The translations under genes were made by a program, and so were the position numbers. Under the pieces are notes generated by a model, which saw only the letters and a program-made list of their open reading frames with translations, was not told where the DNA came from and searched no databases. Positions 6,165 through 10,439 of a stretch of 10,439 bases of DNA are shown here, piece by piece. The stretch's first letter is position 1; each line of letters starts with the position of its first letter. The stretch comes from Paracoccaceae bacterium (GTDB taxonomy: Bacteria > Pseudomonadota > Alphaproteobacteria > Rhodobacterales > Rhodobacteraceae), in the NCBI GenBank assembly GCA_015487335.1, contig WFPZ01000005.1, positions 1 to 10,439 of the forward strand, in the 5' to 3' direction.

Positions 6165-6940
6165 GGGTTTCCGTTTTCCTTGTTGTAACGGTGGATCACG
6201 GTCAGCCCGTGCATCGTCAGGTCGTCTTCTATGCAGTCGAACAGGGCCTCGCCCTGGGCAAACAGCGGCGCCAGCCCCCCCGTGCCGATGATCTTCATCG
6301 GGCGGTCGTACTCGGCCTTGATCTGCTCACATATGACACGCACCAGCCCGATGTAACCCCAGTAGACCCCCGATTGCATGCAGGCCACCGTATTGGTGCC
6401 GATCACCTGCGGCGGGCGGGTGATGTCCACGTCCGGCAGCGCAGCGGCGGCGTGATGCAGGGCCTCGAGGCTGAGGTTCACCCCCGGCGCGATCACCCCG
6501 CCCACATAGGCCCCGTCGATGGCCACCACGTCGAAGGTGGTGGCGGTGCCGAAATCGACAAGGATCAGATCGCCGCCGTGCCGGTCGAAGGCGCCGGCGG
6601 TGTTCACCAGCCGGTCCGGCCCCACCTGGGTGCCCTCGTCCACCCGCGGATTGACCGGCAGCAGGCAATCGGGCTTGCCCACCACCAGCGGGCGGCAGCC
6701 GAAGTAGCGATCGCACAGGACGCGCAGGTTGAACACCACCCGCGGCACGGTGGAGGAGATGATCACCGAGTCGATCTTCACGTCCAGCTTCTGCGCCGTC
6801 ATCAACGTGTTGAGCCAGACGAAATACTGGTCGGCGGTGCGCTGCCACTCGGTGGAGGTGCGCCATGTGGCCAGGAACTTCTCTCCGTCCCAGATGGAAA
6901 AGACCGTGTTGGTATTGCCGCAATCGATGCAGAGGAGCAT
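6161..6940 (-). CDS. coaX: Type III pantothenate kinase
   Basis: A 259-residue cytoplasmic kinase that phosphorylates pantothenate with ATP, the first step of coenzyme A synthesis. The type III (CoaX, ASKHA-fold) signatures are all visible: phosphate-binding DCGNTNT (6-12), GPDRLVNT (107-114), the catalytic-aspartate segment DFGTATTFD (129-137), IAPGV (150-154) and the adenosine-site GTGG (219-222). Enzymes of this class are not inhibited by CoA, unlike type I CoaA; that is family knowledge, not seen here. The ATG is firmly set by a strong AAGGAGG at 6952-6946 (minus strand), 5 nt before the start. This site shares its first base with the birA TGA stop, so ribosomes finishing birA end on the coaX binding site. 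The 3' end overlaps rnj by 4 nt. Confidence 0.96.
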   Translation of the reverse strand: MLLCIDCGNTNTVFSIWDGEKFLATWRTSTEWQRTADQYFVWLNTLMTAQKLDVKIDSVIISSTVPRVVFNLRVLCDRYFGCRPLVVGKPDCLLPVNPRVDEGTQVGPDRLVNTAGAFDRHGGDLILVDFGTATTFDVVAIDGAYVGGVIAPGVNLSLEALHHAAAALPDVDITRPPQVIGTNTVACMQSGVYWGYIGLVRVICEQIKAEYDRPMKIIGTGGLAPLFAQGEALFDCIEDDLTMHGLTVIHRYNKENGNP

Positions 6941-6951
6941 GACGCCCTCCT

Positions 6952-7707
6952 TCAGAAGAACACATCCGCCGCCGCGATGACCCGGCGGCCCTTCGGTGTT
7001 GATAGGACGAGGTTGCCGGCGGCGTCCACCGTCTCGAAGATGCCGGTGACGCTCTCGGCTCCGCTACGGGCGGTGATCGCCTCGCCCAGACGGGCGGCGC
7101 GCGCCAGCCACGCCTCGCGCACCGGGGCGAAGCCGTAGGTGGTGAACCGGCTCTCCCAGCGGGCGTAGGCCGGGGCGAGGATGTCCAGAAATTCCTCCGC
7201 CATCACCGCAACCCCGGCCTCGGAAAGCAGCGAGACCGGCCGCAGGGCGCCCTCTTCCAGCTCGTGCGGGGCGGGCGCCGATTTCAGGTTCACGCCGATG
7301 CCGATGGCCAGATGCGTCATCCGCCCCCCGGCCCCGCCGAGGCCCTCAAGCAGGATGCCCGCCACCTTGCCGCCGTTGAGCAGCACGTCATTGGGCCATT
7401 TCAGCGCGAAGGCCTCGGCCCGGCCGGTGACAGCGGTCAGGGCCTCGAACAGCGCCAGCGAGGCCACGAAGGAGCGCAGCGCCACCAGCGCCGGCGCCTC
7501 GGCCGGGCGCATCACCAGAGTGGCGGCGAAATTGCCCGGCGGATCGGCCCAGGGCCTGCCGCGCCGGCCCCGGCCCGCACTCTGGCGCAGGGCCAGGATC
7601 CAGGTCGGCCCGGCGAGATTCGGGGCCTGGCGCGCGGCCTCGGCGTTGGTGCTGTCGGTCTCGGCCAGCACCTGCCGGCCGTAACCCTCGGGCCAGTCAG
7701 TTGACAA
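6952..7707 (-). CDS. birA: Biotin--[acetyl-CoA carboxylase] ligase, monofunctional
   Basis: A 251-residue cytoplasmic enzyme that activates biotin as biotinyl-AMP and attaches it to a lysine of biotin carrier proteins such as acetyl-CoA carboxylase AccB. Key motifs: DSTNAEA (18-24), biotin/adenylate loop GRGRRGRPW (45-53), KWPNDVLL (103-110), GGKVAGIL (112-119) with Lys114 expected to be catalytic, and GIGVN (136-140). A small C-terminal SH3-like domain follows at about 200-251. There is no N-terminal helix-turn-helix, so unlike E. coli BirA it should not repress biotin genes. The start is a TTG at 7707, chosen because it precedes the family's N-terminal strand with no usable ATG nearby. It lies 11 nt inside the end of nuoN, with only a weak upstream GGCGAG, which suggests low, nuoN-coupled expression. 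Confidence 0.93.
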   Translation of the reverse strand: MSTDWPEGYGRQVLAETDSTNAEAARQAPNLAGPTWILALRQSAGRGRRGRPWADPPGNFAATLVMRPAEAPALVALRSFVASLALFEALTAVTGRAEAFALKWPNDVLLNGGKVAGILLEGLGGAGGRMTHLAIGIGVNLKSAPAPHELEEGALRPVSLLSEAGVAVMAEEFLDILAPAYARWESRFTTYGFAPVREAWLARAARLGEAITARSGAESVTGIFETVDAAGNLVLSTPKGRRVIAAADVFF

Positions 7708-9136
7708 GGGCGCTCGCCGCCGCCATCGCCGCGCCGCCGACCCCGAAGAGGTTGATCACGCCCAGCACCATGATCCCGGCCGAGGCCATCAGGCAGACCC
7801 AGGCCACCGGCGACATGGCGCTTTGCACGCCCTCGCCCTCGTCGCCGAAATACATGAAGTAGACGATGCGCAGGTAGTAGAAGGCGCCGATCACCGAGGC
7901 GATCACCCCGGCGATGGCCAGCCACGCCAGCCCGGCATCCACCGCCGCGGTCAGCACGTAGAACTTGCCGAAGAAGCTCACCAGCGGCGGCACCCCGGCC
8001 AGCGAGAACATCAGCACCAGAACCGCCAGCGCCTTGAGCGGCTCGGTTTTCGAGAACTGGCGCAGGCTGTCGATGTCGGTCACCGGCTGGCCGTCGCGCT
8101 CCATCGACAGGATGAAGGCGAAGGTGCCGACGTTCATGGTGACGTAGATCACCATGTAGATCAGCATCGCCTGCACGCCGGCCACCGTGCCCGCGGCCAG
8201 GCCCATCAGGGCAAAGCCCATGTGCGCGATCGAGGAATAGGCCATCAGCCGCTTGATGTTGCGCTGGCCGATCGCGGCGATGGCGCCGAGGAACATCGAG
8301 ACCAGGGAAAGCAGCGCCAGAACCTGGCTCCATTCGGCGCTGACGCCGCCGAAGGCGTCGAACAGCACCCGCGCCAGCAGCCCCATGGCCGCCATCTTGG
8401 GCGCGGCAGCGAAGAAGGCCGTCACCGGGGTGGGCGAGCCCTCGTAGACATCGGGCGTCCACATGTGGAAGGGCACGGCGGAAACCTTGAAGGCCAGGCC
8501 GGTGATCAGGAACACCAGCCCGAACAGCAGCCCCAGCGAGATCTCGCCCTCGCCCGCCACCTCGATGATGCCGGCAAACAGGGTGGTGCCGGCAAAGCCG
8601 TAGACCAGCGAGGCACCGTAAAGCAGCAGGCCCGAGCTGAGCGCCCCCAGCACGAAGTATTTCAGGCCGGCTTCGGTGGACTTCACGCTGTCGCGGCGCA
8701 GGCTGGCCACCACGTAAAGAGACAACGACTGCAGCTCAAGCCCCATGTAGAGGGTCATCAGATCGGCCGCCGAGACCATCACCATCATGCCCACGGTGGC
8801 CAGGGCGATGATCAGCGGATATTCGAAGCGCAGCAGGCCGTGGCGCTCCATGTAGCTTTCGCTCATCAGGATCACGGCCGCTGCCGAGAGAAGCACCGTC
8901 ACCTTGGCGAAGCGGGCGAAGCCGTCATTGACGATCATCCCCCCGAAGGCCGAGCCGCTGCCCTCGCCCGACAGGCCGATCCAGGCCCCCAGCGCCACCA
9001 TCAGCCCGGCGGTCGTCCAGGTGAGGATCGGCGCGGTCTTGTCCTTGCCGCCATAGACGCCGAAAAGCAGCGCGCCCATGGCGAAAACGGCCAGGATGAC
9101 TTCCGGCAGGACCAGTGTGAAATCGGCAGAGGTCAT
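7697..9136 (-). CDS. nuoN: NADH-quinone oxidoreductase subunit N (complex I)
   Basis: A 479-residue inner-membrane protein, one of the three antiporter-like proton-pumping subunits of respiratory complex I. About 14 hydrophobic segments fill the chain. Conserved charged residues of the proton path are in place: Glu134 in MGLELQSLSLY, Lys217 in GLAFKVSAVPFHMW, Lys247 in AAAPKMAA, and Lys391 in FFGKFYV. These correspond to the known E. coli NuoN residues. The discontinuous-helix segments with Pro are also present (PFHMWTPDVYEG 222-233, SLAGVPP 378-384). The ATG at 9136 follows nuoM by 10 nt; its AGGGG site overlaps the nuoM TAG stop, spacing 7 nt. The 3' end overlaps the birA start. Length and residues fit a normal working subunit. 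Confidence 0.97.
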   Translation of the reverse strand: MTSADFTLVLPEVILAVFAMGALLFGVYGGKDKTAPILTWTTAGLMVALGAWIGLSGEGSGSAFGGMIVNDGFARFAKVTVLLSAAAVILMSESYMERHGLLRFEYPLIIALATVGMMVMVSAADLMTLYMGLELQSLSLYVVASLRRDSVKSTEAGLKYFVLGALSSGLLLYGASLVYGFAGTTLFAGIIEVAGEGEISLGLLFGLVFLITGLAFKVSAVPFHMWTPDVYEGSPTPVTAFFAAAPKMAAMGLLARVLFDAFGGVSAEWSQVLALLSLVSMFLGAIAAIGQRNIKRLMAYSSIAHMGFALMGLAAGTVAGVQAMLIYMVIYVTMNVGTFAFILSMERDGQPVTDIDSLRQFSKTEPLKALAVLVLMFSLAGVPPLVSFFGKFYVLTAAVDAGLAWLAIAGVIASVIGAFYYLRIVYFMYFGDEGEGVQSAMSPVAWVCLMASAGIMVLGVINLFGVGGAAMAAASALVN

Positions 9137-9146
9137 GTGCGTGCCC

Positions 9147-10439
<1,293 letters not shown>

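Noticed and set aside
6191..7138. A 315-codon plus-strand open frame across coaX and birA
   Set aside because: It crosses two well-supported genes on the opposite strand and shows only shadow composition.

Overview
The window is GC-rich DNA (about two-thirds G+C by eye) from an alphaproteobacterium, most likely order Rhodobacterales (Paracoccus/Rhodobacter type). Three things point there: the complex I to RNase J gene order nuoM-nuoN-birA-coaX-rnj, a C-terminal fragment of the Hint-domain family that is abundant in Rhodobacteraceae, and the style of the RF3 and RhlE proteins. This is a chromosomal housekeeping region. I see no mobile element, tRNA, rRNA, CRISPR array or prophage, and no clear sign of recent transfer.

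Left part (1-2729): the last 99 codons of a Hint-domain protein run rightward off the left edge (1-300). They converge on a leftward gene for a small lipoprotein (426-1067) that looks like a TbpB-type beta-barrel. That gene is divergent from prfC (1143-2729, +), which encodes peptide chain release factor 3. The 75-bp divergent gap holds a TATA-like element that could serve both directions.

Middle (2730-4499): a 207-bp gap precedes the DEAD-box RNA helicase gene rhlE (2937-4448, +). The gap has a promoter-like pair and a leader of about 90 nt. In the leader are an orphan Shine-Dalgarno-like sequence and a hairpin just before the start codon, and a TAA stop directly abuts the ATG. A perfect 9-bp GC-rich stem-loop lies between the convergent ends of rhlE and rnj.

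Right part (4500-10439, all minus strand): a tightly packed transcription unit read right to left. It consists of nuoM (5' end missing), nuoN, birA, coaX and rnj. Joints are 10 nt, an 11-nt overlap, 11 nt, and a 4-nt ATGA overlap. It couples two proton-pumping antiporter-like subunits of respiratory complex I with biotin protein ligase, type III pantothenate kinase (first step of CoA synthesis) and RNase J. The known cofactor links are indirect: biotinylated acetyl-CoA carboxylase and CoA both serve central acyl metabolism. RNase J, RF3 and RhlE put RNA decay and translation functions on both sides of the convergent terminator.

I found no convincing undescribed system. The items most worth checking are the rhlE leader architecture, the TbpB-like lipoprotein, and the charged RhlE tail with its ordered-looking C-terminal end.
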